Shown piece by piece: positions 25,501 to 32,979 of a stretch of DNA of 64,000 nt. Both the position numbers and the translations under genes were made by a program. A model generated the notes under the pieces. That model was not told where the DNA came from and made no database searches. It worked only from the letters and a program-made list of their open reading frames with translations. Origin of the DNA: Apostichopus japonicus (taxonomy: Eukaryota > Echinodermata > Holothuroidea > Aspidochirotida > Stichopodidae); NCBI RefSeq assembly GCF_037975245.1, contig NC_092578.1, forward strand, positions 18,113,821 to 18,177,820. Direction: 5' to 3'. Position 1 is the stretch's first letter. Each line of letters begins with the position of its first letter.

Positions 25501-27384
25501 CCTTTGTATCGTTTCTGAGTACACGTCCGTTTCGCCTATTTCTTTCCCAGTCCAAATTTGCCACGAGGAGTCACCAGTTCCCCGTCATGAACAGGGACTC
25601 GCGTCGCATGATTCACGAGCTGGCCGAATTCTACGGCTGCCAAACTCAGAGTTACGACCAGGACCCCAGCAGGAATGTCGTAGCCACTGCTAGAAAGTAA
25701 GTTGAAAAATTGCTAGCTTTTAGAAGGTACAAACAGGCTCATCTGGAGTTAATATCTGGATGGTCGCTGGTTGCTGACCATGCTCAGATTAGGTCATTAG
25801 CATAGTTGCCCGAGTGGGACGTGTAAATCGTTTGGCTTCCTAAATGAGTAAATAGGAAGATTGCAAGTGGTTTTGGGCAGGAAAACTTGGTGATGAACTG
25901 TTGCTTGTTGAACTGAAATCTTTGCCGGACTGGACATGGGATATGTTGTCATTCTTTGACAGCAGTGCCACCACTCCCTAGATACCCTATTCCACCCCCC
26001 CCCCACCCCCTAAAAGTGTATTTCTTGACCAAATGAGCCCTCATTAAAGATCTTTCAGCTTTTCTATTTGATCTGCAAATAGAGAGTCGATACTTGAATA
26101 ATTAGGTGACCACAAATGGATTAAGACTTAAAGCTATGATCCCAGGACTTACCAAGATTGGATTTATCCGACAAGTTTGGAAGAGAATCTAACAGCTTTT
26201 CATTTGGAAATGTTTACAAGAAGGGGAAAAAAAAGTCCAACCCTTCTTTTTCATCTATTTCAGAGATAAAAGCTACCTCCCAAACATGACGTTGTCAGCG
26301 GTCGTACAGAGAGAGAGATTCCCCAAGGCTCCCATGCCGATACCTCACCACCGTAAGATGGATATTAGGTAAGTTCGGTGAAGGATAAACACCACGATGG
26401 TTTATCGATCACTGTAAACCTATTCCAGATCTGAACTAGATATACACATCAGTGTAGACGAGTCAAACCACACCTTTTTTGCAAAAGCAAGGTCTTGTGA
26501 GAGTTAATCGCAGCATAAACGAGATGTGACAAATTAAGGCGGGACAGGACAGGGGGAACTGTAGGGTATCATTATCATGTATGGGGCAGGGCTTGGGGGA
26601 GGGGGGGACAAGGAGTTAATGGCAGAATAAACAAGATGTGACAAAGTTAGGATATGGACAGGAACAGGAACAGGGGGAATTGTAGGGGTATCATTATTAT
26701 GTATGGGGTGGGGGGGGGAACAAGGAGTTAATGGCAGCATAAACAAGATGTGACAAAGTACAGGATGGACAGGAACAGGGGGAACTGTAGGGGTATCATT
26801 ATCATGTATGTGGGGTGGAGGGGGAACAAGGAGTTAATCGCAGGATAAGCAAGATGTGACAAAGTAAGGATGGACAGGAACAGGGGAACTGTAGGGGTAT
26901 CATTATCATGTATGGGGGTGTGGGGGGGGGGGAAACTCTACTCTAATGTTGCATTGTTGAGAAATACATCTGTAGTTTAGAATAAGTACATGGAATAAAG
27001 TTGAGTCCACTTTTAATATAACAAGTAGGTAGAGTTATAATTATTATCATCATTATTATTATTTTTATTATTATTACTATGTATTTGATAGAGGGCTTAA
27101 GATCACAGGGCTTTAATCGTTAACGAAAGTTGACCAGTCATAGTACAGTTTAAGGGAACGAGATATGCTTGATAGCATATCCTGCAGAAAGTTGTCTCAT
27201 GTATTAACTTAACAAGCATATGGAACAGAAAATGAAAGACACTTTAAGTGACTTTAATATATCGTCCTGTAGGTCTCCGTCTCCAAGTACCAAGCTTTAC
27301 TCTGACTCCGAGAACAGTCTCCCCGACAAACCCAAGAAGATCCATCCAAAAGAAGCTGAGGATTACTTTGATTGGACTGGTTGA
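3191..27384 (+). CDS. NFX1: NFX1, RING and NF-X1-type zinc-finger nuclear regulator (whole gene, 17 coding exons)
   Basis: NFX1 family proteins are nuclear regulators with RING-dependent ubiquitin-ligase potential; human NFX1 binds the X-box, and fly shuttle craft and yeast FAP1 are relatives. Coding exons: 3191-4547, 5645-6037, 10945-11047, 11838-12046, 12955-13172, 13761-13869, 14394-14593, 14898-15002, 15952-16083, 18594-18673, 19136-19225, 20002-20043, 21943-22035, 24392-24458, 25551-25696, 26264-26368, 27273-27384. They total 3561 nt, a multiple of three, giving 1186 residues against about 1120 in human. Order: disordered SP/Y/R-rich N-terminus (1-410), Q/H tract (330-367), RING (C412 to C462), 8-9 NF-X1 fingers (about 490-940), linker helix region, R3H (about 1070-1125, RxxxH seen) and a tail ending YFDWTG. 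Intervening sequences start GT and end AG. I do not see a PAM2 motif, which mammalian NFX1 carries. Isoforms cannot be judged. Confidence 0.96.
4178..4291 (+). repeat. CAA/CAT trinucleotide tract coding a Gln/His run in NFX1
   Basis: 114 nt of almost pure CAA with interspersed CAT and one CAG, read as 38 residues of Gln broken by single His (residues 330-367). It lies in the disordered N-terminus upstream of RING. CAA rather than CAG dominates. It is likely length-variable. Confidence 0.95.
5645..6037 (+). CDS. NFX1: NFX1 coding exon 2: RING end and first two NF-X1 fingers
   Basis: Residues 453-583. The final RING pair CPAC (C459, C462) is here, followed by the family hallmark [10 protein letters not shown] and two NF-X1 fingers (HPC-x4-CHPGPCPSC and [11 protein letters not shown]). 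Acceptor TATAAAG|GC, donor AAAG|GTGAGT, phase 1 on both sides. Confidence 0.95.
7306..7382. repeat. ATA/TAA microsatellite
   Basis: Trinucleotide run of AATAATAAT type with TGA interruptions. Confidence 0.9.
8059..8143. repeat. 21-bp tandem repeat, four copies
   Basis: Unit TTGTTGTATTTTAATAGTTC; the third copy has lost one T. Confidence 0.9.
10828..10925. repeat. TTTTGTTTA/TTTTGTTTC simple repeat
   Basis: About ten copies of a 9-bp unit immediately upstream of NFX1 coding exon 3. It probably also serves as part of the pyrimidine-rich acceptor tract. Confidence 0.9.
10945..11047 (+). CDS. NFX1: NFX1 coding exon 3: inter-finger Cys segment
   Basis: Residues 584-617, starting with CFCGQK and ending DVPCQ. 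It fits the segment between fingers 2 and 3 in human NFX1 (CYCGSTSRD, then CLKICGK). Acceptor TTTTCAG, donor AA|GTAATG, phase 1 in and phase 2 out. Confidence 0.93.
11838..12046 (+). CDS. NFX1: NFX1 coding exon 4: third NF-X1 finger and Pro/Cys linker
   Basis: Residues 618-687, with finger [18 protein letters not shown] then CPCGKTPL and a CxxVCGKxLxCG unit. The donor is ambiguous: GAAG|GTGAGG (exon end 12046, chosen as stronger) or GGAG|GTGAAG (end 12040). Both keep phase 1 and differ only by a Gly-Glu pair. Confidence 0.9.
12955..13172 (+). CDS. NFX1: NFX1 coding exon 5: NF-X1 fingers 4 and 5
   Basis: Residues 688-760. Finger [15 protein letters not shown], then CACG, then [11 protein letters not shown]. 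The donor ACT|GTGAGT leaves phase 0. The segment aligns without gaps of note to the human region ending in NEICCVD. Confidence 0.94.
13640..13725. repeat. GAT/CAT microsatellite
   Basis: Mixed GATGATCAT repeats in the intron before NFX1 coding exon 6. They create open frames of D/H only on both strands. Confidence 0.9.
13761..13869 (+). CDS. NFX1: NFX1 coding exon 6: NF-X1 finger 6
   Basis: Residues 761-796, with [17 protein letters not shown], a close match to the family's CGRKLRCGLHRCEEPCH. Acceptor CTTTTAG, donor GCAA|GTGAGT, phase 0 in and 1 out. Confidence 0.95.
14394..14593 (+). CDS. NFX1: NFX1 coding exon 7: NF-X1 finger 7
   Basis: Residues 797-863, beginning [11 protein letters not shown] and holding [16 protein letters not shown] and CPPC. 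This is the most conserved stretch against human NFX1. The exon ends in GKHE, where the human protein also has GKHE. Acceptor CCTCCAG, donor GAG|GTAAAC. Confidence 0.96.
14898..15002 (+). CDS. NFX1: NFX1 coding exon 8: NF-X1 finger 8
   Basis: Residues 864-898, with [13 protein letters not shown] and [12 protein letters not shown]. Length 105 nt, phase 0 at both ends. Acceptor TCCTGCAG, donor AAG|GTTAGT. Confidence 0.95.
15577..15650 (+). repeat. Possible tRNA-Lys-like relic (SINE head)
   Basis: AGTTCAGTTGGTAGAGC matches a tRNA A box, followed at the right distance by CTTTTAA, as in tRNA-Lys(UUU). No intact B box or acceptor stem follows, so this is a decayed tRNA or SINE head, not a working gene. 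It lies in the NFX1 intron between coding exons 8 and 9. Confidence 0.35.
15863..15932. repeat. Direct duplication of about 33-37 bp before an acceptor
   Basis: The unit GCATCAGGTTTGTTGACTAT continuing to GCATCATCAG is present twice in tandem with two mismatches, 20 bp upstream of the coding exon 9 acceptor. Confidence 0.85.
15952..16083 (+). CDS. NFX1: NFX1 coding exon 9: last NF-X1 finger
   Basis: Residues 899-942, with [11 protein letters not shown] and the conserved CKAK at the end. Relative to human there are about three extra residues around MVWTY before CKAK. Phase 0 at both ends; donor AAG|GTGAGT. The acceptor follows a 37-bp direct duplication in the intron. Confidence 0.94.
16084..18593 (+). 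other. NFX1 intron between coding exons 9 and 10 (2.5 kb)
   Basis: No gene or clear mobile element recognised. There is a short duplicated AATACTGCTAAAATTAGC at about 16266-16303, G-rich patches near 16580 and 16830, and a GA microsatellite near 17650. Confidence 0.7.
18594..18673 (+). CDS. NFX1: NFX1 coding exon 10
   Basis: Residues 943-968, VELKCACG then a Met/Cys-rich stretch, matching the human VELQCECG segment. Acceptor TATCAG, donor CAGAG|GTAAAT, phase 2 out. Confidence 0.92.
19136..19225 (+). CDS. NFX1: NFX1 coding exon 11
   Basis: Residues 969-998. It contains SVMASKMHD, equivalent to the human SMASKITDM, then a variable Gly/Lys end. Acceptor TTTTAATAG after a CT-rich tract, donor AAAAC|GTAAGT, phase 2 at both ends. 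Confidence 0.9.
19270..19310. repeat. TCTG/TATC microsatellite
   Basis: Runs of CTGT followed by CTAT in the NFX1 intron after coding exon 11. Confidence 0.85.
19397..19480 (-). repeat. Possible tRNA-derived SINE relic
   Basis: On the minus strand GGACG and CGTCC form a perfect 5-bp stem around a short loop, followed by AGAGGTTCGAAACC, a B-box-like T arm. An A-box-like sequence sits upstream. No acceptor stem is clear, so a SINE relic is more likely than a tRNA gene. Confidence 0.4.
20002..20043 (+). CDS. NFX1: NFX1 coding exon 12 (42-nt micro-exon)
   Basis: Residues 999-1012, [15 protein letters not shown] across the junctions, matching human RLECDEECSALERKK. Acceptor CTTTTTCAG, donor CG|GTGAGT, phase 2 at both ends. 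Too short to be found from open-frame length alone. Confidence 0.9.
21476..21860 (-). pseudogene. 5'-truncated CR1/L2-like LINE fragment (reverse transcriptase ORF end)
   Basis: The minus strand reads [20 protein letters not shown] and then [21 protein letters not shown] and RVVNKWT. These are the conserved landmarks at the end of CR1-type non-LTR reverse transcriptase proteins (RGDLI-VFK, TRGH, FFSxRVVNxWN). A +1 frameshift near 21615 separates this from the VNGFKNAL-H tail. Only the C-terminal part survives, so it is a dead 5'-truncated copy, inserted antisense in the NFX1 intron before coding exon 13. Which clade (CR1, L2 or Rex1) cannot be fixed by eye. Confidence 0.85.
21943..22035 (+). 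CDS. NFX1: NFX1 coding exon 13
   Basis: Residues 1013-1043, [11 protein letters not shown] then [10 protein letters not shown], matching the human RLAEAFHI and FSDSLKEDARK. Acceptor ATTTTTACAG, donor GCAAG|GTAATT, phase 2 at both ends. Confidence 0.92.
22036..24391 (+). other. NFX1 intron between coding exons 13 and 14 (2.4 kb)
   Basis: No gene seen. A diverged direct duplication of about 110 bp is present at 23910-24020 and 24105-24210 (shared words include CGTGAATTAGCAAA, GAATGTCT and TGTCTGTCATT). Confidence 0.7.
24392..24458 (+). CDS. NFX1: NFX1 coding exon 14
   Basis: Residues 1044-1066, [20 protein letters not shown], fitting the amphipathic segment (VEKEMETLVEAVN in human) before R3H. 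Acceptor CCTTCCAG, donor GAT|GTAAGT, phase 0 out. Confidence 0.9.
24571..24945 (+). repeat. tRNA-derived SINE, family A, copy 1
   Basis: The tRNA-like head holds GTGGTCAAGTGG (A box) and CAGGTTCGAGCCCTG (T arm with B box). The body of about 290 bp ends in GCGCTATATAAGAACTGA and an A/T-rich tail. A homologous copy in the same orientation lies at 52162-52522. It sits in the NFX1 intron between coding exons 14 and 15. The anticodon-loop position reads GTG, but the parent tRNA is not certain. Confidence 0.85.
25551..25696 (+). CDS. NFX1: NFX1 coding exon 15: R3H domain
   Basis: Residues 1067-1114. The R3H signature is in [20 protein letters not shown] (R-x3-H), followed by the family's SYDxxPxRNVVxTA. 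R3H domains bind single-stranded nucleic acid. Acceptor TTTCCCAG, donor AGAAA|GTAAGT, phase 2 out. Confidence 0.96.
26264..26368 (+). CDS. NFX1: NFX1 coding exon 16
   Basis: Residues 1115-1149. [10 protein letters not shown] and PMPIPHHR match the human TLTGVLEREM and PPPIPHHR. The acceptor must be TTTCAG ending at 26263; the next AG, two bases on, would give an immediate stop. Confidence 0.93.
26493..26930. repeat. 108-112-bp minisatellite, about four copies, in NFX1 intron
   Basis: The landmark GTTAAT(C/G)GCAG recurs at about 26504, 26616, 26727 and 26835. Each unit carries AAGATGTGACAAA, GGACAGGAACAGGGGGAA, GTAGGGGTATCATTATCATG and a variable G-run. The copies differ mainly in G-run length. 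Confidence 0.92.
27273..27384 (+). CDS. NFX1: NFX1 coding exon 17 and stop
   Basis: Residues 1150-1186, an SPS-rich tail ending [10 protein letters not shown] and TGA. The human protein likewise ends with an acidic YFD motif. Acceptor CCTGTAG, phase 2 in. Confidence 0.93.
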
Positions 27385-28081
27385 ATGTGGCCTCTCTATC
27401 TGACGATCGCCGAAATGTTTGTACGACCTAACAACACATTTAAGGGTCATGCCGGGTGTCAACGTTGGATGAGAGAAAGGATGGAAAGATTTGTTAATCG
27501 AGTTTCTTTCGTTATCGAAGATGTCGATTGTTCCATAAGGAGCACGTTGCTGGAAGAAGTATGACAGTCATAGAAAGGAGAGCATTTGGTTTTAACAGGA
27601 AATGAAAATCAGCTGGCATTTATTTAATATCAGTCATGGAATTTCATTTTTTCTTAGCTCCAGTGAGCTTACCTTCAAGTTGACCTTAGTTATTTTTTTC
27701 GATCTGGATACGAGTGTTCATAAAGTCATTTCTCTTTCATCTTACTTCTGACTTTAGCACAGATCATCCTGCTAAGGTTCTTAAAAAATGCATATTCATG
27801 TGTTGTAATACACCAGATTTTGTTTTCTGAATCAACAAATCACATTTGTTCAGTTGAGTTCTTTCATGGTTGGTACTCGGAGAATCGTGACAGATTTTTA
27901 AGTTTCTTGTAAACATATTGAAACTCCTTTAATTTTAATGAAGTTTTGTTTTGTTGAATGATTGTAGGATGGTATTTTTTTATATTTATAGCAGTTTACC
28001 TGTAGGCAAGAGACAGCATTTAATATAGCAAATTGTATAGCACACGACCGGATTCAGCTAGTCCTAATCTACCATTATAAC

Positions 28082-28268
28082 TTAAAGGCATTGAAGACTC
28101 GCCCCAAACCGCACTCCAAAAAAGTTAACTTTCCGTTTCTTGCAAGTGAAGTTTTTTTCTTGTCGCTACAAAATGCAGACAGTAATGAAACGTGATACCT
28201 TGTTATCTTTAGCTGGACCTGAGATGTCCATCGCTGTATCGTTCATACACTGTGCTGTGGGTATTCTT
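28082..28268 (-). mobile_element. Truncated copy of the TTAA-flanked MITE
   Basis: It starts TTAA|AGGCATTGAAGACTCGC and is homologous over about 185 bp to the reverse complement of the right half of the complete element at 60343-60671 (shared GTTAACTTTCCG, AATGCAGACAGTAATGAAA, GATACCTTGTTATCTTT, GAGATGTCCATCGCTG). The other end is missing. It may lie within the NFX1 3' UTR. Confidence 0.85.
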
Positions 28269-30785
28269 GAATAATCTTGAAGAAGAGAGTGACCACTTTA
28301 TTTTGATTTATGCTTCCCTACTTTAGAAATTTCCAGTTTATTTCTTCTTTTTTTTATGCTCTATCATCATTTTCATCAAAATCAGCAATAAGAAGGAAAC
28401 ATATTAACAAGTTACATTAAAGCAGTTCTGCAGATCAGCTGACTAAAATTTGTTTTAATAATCTGACAGCTATCATGGTCATGAAACTTGTTCTTATCAA
28501 AAATTTCAACATCAGATACTAGTTACCCTGTCTTGACTAATCAAAGGAACAAAGGTAAAGATTTAGCAACAAGTTGACCTGTTTCAGTTTTCAGGGAATG
28601 AATATCGCATCTGTTAAGTAAATTGTTGAATGCCATTTTTAGTGTAAAATCAAATATTTCTTTGCTGGTTTCAATATTTCTTTAAACTGATTTCCTAAGC
28701 AGTAGTTTTCAAATAATTTCTTTCCTGCAGACATTATCTACCAGTGATCAATTTCATTTTACTGGACTGGAAGTTGTGGTAAACAATTCTCATAAAATTA
28801 TGGCTGGGAAAAAGAAAAAAAACGAAGATTGGTGCTGTTCTTTCCATTGGCTGTTTTCATCAAAAGATGGCAAAATAGAGAGATATGCTCTTTAAACGGC
28901 TCAGTTGGATTCAATACCTTTTTTCCATCTAATGATTAGAAAAAAAAATATAGCCAATTAAGTTGACCTAACGATGTCCGTCACCTGCTATGACTTCTTG
29001 CTCGTCAAGCTGACCATGATAGCAATCCTACCAAAAGCTAGTATTTTTCCATTTAATTGTTTGTAATAATGGTTTTCACAAGATTGTTTTGTGTATTAAT
29101 GAGGCAGAAAAATTTGTCTTTGAAATTGCTTTATTAGGCTGGCATTTATGACTAAAAACGGCCTGTAATTCTGGACCACATTTTGTGAACATTTGAAAAA
29201 GTTCTCTTTGACCTTGATCAGAAGGGGACTACTTAAAACAAACCACCAAAACAAAATTTTTGCACAGCTCAGGAAAGGACATTTGGCTTATGAATTGAGA
29301 ATTTAAAGTTATTAGTTTTTTCTCCTTTCTCATCAATTTAAATTAGCATCTTGTTACATTATTGTGAAATTTGATTAGCTTGCCAAGGTGCAAGTTTTGA
29401 AGCTAAGTCAATATTTTACAATCTTGTTTCTTAAGTATAGAAGTTAGTGTGAAAACATAATGTTGCCCAAATTTTTGACAAACCTGAGAAAAGCTTTGTT
29501 GCAAGCCGGACGAAAGCCGACACTTAAGGTTGTTGTTTATTTATTTTACAAAACAAAAGTATTTATAAATCTCAGTTCACTCCAGTGGAACTAATTTTAA
29601 GAATTTGATCAGTCATATCAACGTTTAAAAACTTTCTTGCCATACAGCCATAGTATAACTAGGCTGATAGAAGATTAAAAAGCTCCTTGCAACATTCTAA
29701 GCAGATAAATGGTTAAGCAAATTAGAAATTATAGATTAATAGCAACAACAAAAAAAAGAAAAGAAAAAAAAAAGGATAGATAGGTAGGGCCGATAACCTA
29801 AGGCTAAATACCTCATTCGGAGCACTGCTTATGTTTGTTCCTTTGGCCAATGGTTCCTAAGAAATGTTTTACATGATCCTCTTTCAAAGGAAAAGGGAGA
29901 TTGATGTAAACATGCACTAGGGATTCATATTTTCTCTGCATTAATTTGTTTTCCATTTTCATGTATGATGTGTAAAGTAACCTTCATACACTTTTGTTTT
30001 CTTTATGAACATTCTGACAGCTCTGCAATTAGTTTTTGTTTTTGTCAGACTTGAAGATTCATGCTAGATTAAAACATTTACTTCTCTTGTTAGAATAGTC
30101 AGACATTTCAGGTAGGATTTTTTTTTTTCTTTTGCTCACAATCAATGATTGTGTCAGTGATTTCTATCAATCAATGATCAGTCAATCAATGATTCAATCG
30201 AAGATTGTAAAGCTGACAAAAATTATAAAATACAAAAAAAAAAAGAGAAAAAGAAAATACATATTCCACGAATTGTAAATTTATTTTTGATATTGCGTTT
30301 TATTTACATGTGTTGGTCTTTAATCTTGCTCAGTGGTAGTTGCTGAGACATTTTATGTTTAAAAAGGGAGTAAGATCAAGATAGCTAGAACTTTCCAAAA
30401 CATAGAATTGGTACATGATTTATTAGGAAATATTTCCCAGAAACTGACAAAACTATATTTTTGGGTCTACAACCTCTCCACACATTGAGTACAATTATTG
30501 TAAAGTGATTGGACCATTGTGTTAATCTGTGTTTATAGCAGTCTCACCCAAAATCTAATCTAAAGTAAATCTTCCAACATATAACTGGCTTCAGTAATGC
30601 AGCACAGTTGACCATTTATAGGCCTAAAACAGGAATCTGGGTCTCCAGTTTTATGACGGAAGCAAAGAAAACCTGCATGATGATTAGACTTATCACACAA
30701 AAATATCTCGCATTCCAATGTTTAGCACTTTGCAAAGTGAACATTTTAAACAAGTTCTGACAAGTTATTATAGTGTGGCACAGCA

Positions 30786-30791
30786 TTTATT
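30786..30791 (-). terminator. Candidate YAE1 polyadenylation signal
   Basis: AATAAA on the minus strand about 610 bp past the YAE1 stop. It is the first canonical hexamer I noticed downstream, but the hexamer is common in A/T-rich DNA. Confidence 0.3.
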
Positions 30792-31039
30792 TGTCAATAT
30801 TTGTAGGACTTTAATATTCAAGACCAGTTTCCAAATATTAAGATACTGAGAGAGAAGCAGTGGTTGAGTACAGGCCCTGTTCTCTCCATCATCGCAGGAA
30901 GAAGATCCATTAAATAAGACCAACAGCAGCAGAGGAAAATAAAATAAAGTGAAATGAACAGATCTTGGTGGATGCTTAGGATGTGTATTTTCATCCAAGA
31001 AGTACTCCACAGTCAGGTTTGTATCCATGATGTATGAGC

Positions 31040-31203
31040 TTGGAGGGGTACAAACAATTTAAGGAGGGGTACTAATTTAAGGAGGGGTATACAAACAATT
31101 TAAGGAGGGGTACAAACAATTTAAGGAGGGAGGGGTACAAACAATTTCAGGAGGGGTACAAACAATTTCAGGAGGAGTACAAACAATTTCAGGAGGGGCA
31201 CAA
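31040..31203. repeat. 21-22-bp minisatellite downstream of YAE1
   Basis: About seven copies of GGAGGGGTACAAACAATTT(A/C)A, some shortened or with an extra GGGA. It probably lies in the YAE1 3' UTR. Confidence 0.92.
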
Positions 31204-31402
31204 TATTTATGTTGTGTAATTGGTGAAGTCTTTTCTTGTGAATATGGTAATGGCATAAATGGTGGAAGGCAGGGGGTGGGGGAGGGGAACAGTAGTCTGT
31301 ATAGCGATCTTTCCTCCCCCTCTTGCTATGTATGGGTCATCTCTTCTGAAAGTGCATCACTAAACAATACTGTCAACAAAAGCAACTTCATCAGATTTAG
31401 CA

Positions 31403-31805
31403 CTAGCTTACACCCGGTTGATACTTTGCTAGATCTAGGAACCCTAATTTCTCTGAAAGTTTTGCAAAGTCCCCTCTGATGATCTCCATCTCATTATCAG
31501 TTATCCCATCGCTAACATGTCTGCTGCCACCATCGACTGTTTTGTTGGTGTGTTCTGTCCGATCTTCAACAACTGCTGGCTCGTTTCTAGTTGAATGGCC
31601 ACCGGAGCTTGTCTTTGAAGCTGTTGCTCCAGGTGCATTAAATGTTCTTGTTGAAGTCTCTGCATTTGAACTTTGCTGGTGAGATGGTAAATGATGCTGT
31701 TTGGTTTTCAATTGTTGAAGTCTCTGCAGGATTTCTCTCGCTGTGGAAACTTCTGATTCAGTGAGATTGGGGATGCCATGTACTTCCTGCATAGACAACA
31801 GACCG
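31403..31805 (-). CDS. YAE1: YAE1 coding exon 3 and stop
   Basis: Residues 69-202. The acceptor GATGTAG ending at 31806 was chosen because it restores SGTLSGLLS, equal to human RGTLSALLS. The other nearby acceptor (ATGCAG) shifts the frame into an early stop. The stop TAG is at 31405-31403. Confidence 0.85.
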
Positions 31806-32979
31806 CTACATCAAGTAAGATAAAAAAAAGGGAAAAGTTTTACAAGTTTATGATTCCTCAATGAAACAGTCTTGTATACTAAAGGGCTAATGTAACCAAA
31901 CCAGAGGATTAAAAAATATAGAGAGATAATACATATAATTAATATAGAGTACATTGTATCAACTCTAAATAGCTTCTCCATTGTTGAGCTAAATATTGAC
32001 ATTTATGTATTCATTATGTTTATGTCAAGAATAACAAAGAATTCACTTATCCACATCTATACCTTCCATGACAAGCATCTTTCAAACATTGCTCATTGAC
32101 AAATGTGTATAATGAGACATGCAATACACCACACTGTCGTTATTCAGTGTTACCCTTGTTTATTTCAGTAAGACTACCTTTTCTTACCTCAGCGTGCCAC
32201 TCATAAATCCATGCAACAAGGAACCGTTCAGATGCTCCTGAAATCCCTTTTCAAACCCATCTTGGATTGCAGCTTCCTGGCCATTAGTAACACCTTCCCT
32301 GTACCCATCCTAACAAATGAGGAGATGAGGTGTTTGTTGCTTTGGAGATTATTAGCTAGTAGTGGTTAAAATAAAGCTCAGGAAAAAGGAACCATATATA
32401 ATACAGCCTCACCATGTGTTACGATTACCAGAGAGTGAATGTGGGGATTAACTACACCTGAGGTGCGCTGTGTCATTATATGATCATGTGTAAGGCCAAA
32501 TATGTATCATCACCCTTCAAGTTCTCAGATACTACCCTTCTTCCCTGTCAAACCGAGCACCCATGAAGATATACCAACCCTTCACTGGCTACCAACTGGA
32601 TGGGCTTTACAGTAAATGTTATGCATGTTAGATTACAAGTGCAACAATTTTAAACCGTAACATTGGGTCACCCAAACGTTCTACAGAGGTGTTATCAGTG
32701 TTATTATTATAATTTAACAAAAATGTGAAAAGAGCCTGGCTTGCCTTGGCTTAGTACCCCAACGTTTCGGTCATAAACGAAATACGACTTTTGTATCTAG
32801 GCCTAGGCTAATTTCCGTGCCACAGGCCTAGTACTAGTACTGCAATGGATCCGGAGATGCTGACCGCCTGTGACATGGAATCAGATCTTTCTTACCTTTA
32901 TCCTTCTTTCAGCAATGTTCTTCCAGGCTTGCTGATCTAGTTTCCTATCATCGGAGCTATCGTCGAATTCTTCGTCCAT
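31403..32979 (-). CDS. YAE1: YAE1, Fe-S assembly adaptor (three coding exons)
   Basis: YAE1 with LTO1 links the cytosolic Fe-S targeting complex to ABCE1/Rli1, a ribosome-recycling ATPase; this is known for yeast and human. Minus-strand exons are 32979-32896, 32309-32188 and 31805-31403, 609 nt in all, 202 residues (human about 226). An acidic start (MDEEFDDSSDD) leads to QQAWKNIAERRIK, then the deca-GX3 region at residues 29-70. There Gly recurs every fourth residue at eight of eleven positions, including across the exon 2/3 junction (SGTLSGLL). The C-terminal part is variable and Q/S-rich, then GDFAKLSEKLGF. An in-frame TAA at 33009-33007 supports the start. It converges on NFX1. Confidence 0.9.
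32188..32309 (-). CDS. YAE1: YAE1 coding exon 2: deca-GX3 repeats
   Basis: Residues 29-68. DGYREGVTNGQEAAIQDGFE shows the GX3 spacing and aligns with human EGYRDGIDAGKAVTLQQGFN. Acceptor TTTGTTAG, donor CTGAG|GTAAGA, phase 2 out. Confidence 0.9.
32896..32979 (-). CDS. YAE1: YAE1 coding exon 1
   Basis: 28 codons, phase 0 donor AAG|GTAAGA on the minus strand. It encodes the acidic N-terminus and the WKN-x3-RR-KDGY lead into the GX3 repeats. Confidence 0.88.

Larger units (their letters stand above)
27385..31402. other. NFX1 3' region and convergent intergenic space
   Basis: This holds the NFX1 3' UTR and the tail-to-tail gap to YAE1. I did not find a canonical AATAAA on the + strand near the stop; ATTAAA occurs near 28414, 29674 and 30067. 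A truncated TTAA-flanked transposon copy lies at 28082-28268. A/T-rich runs and ATCAATGAT repeats lie near 30140-30200. No further gene seen. Confidence 0.6.

Noticed and set aside
30768-31028. 86-codon minus-strand frame with a hydrophobic stretch
   Set aside because: It lies downstream of the YAE1 stop and probably in its 3' UTR; nothing else supports a gene.
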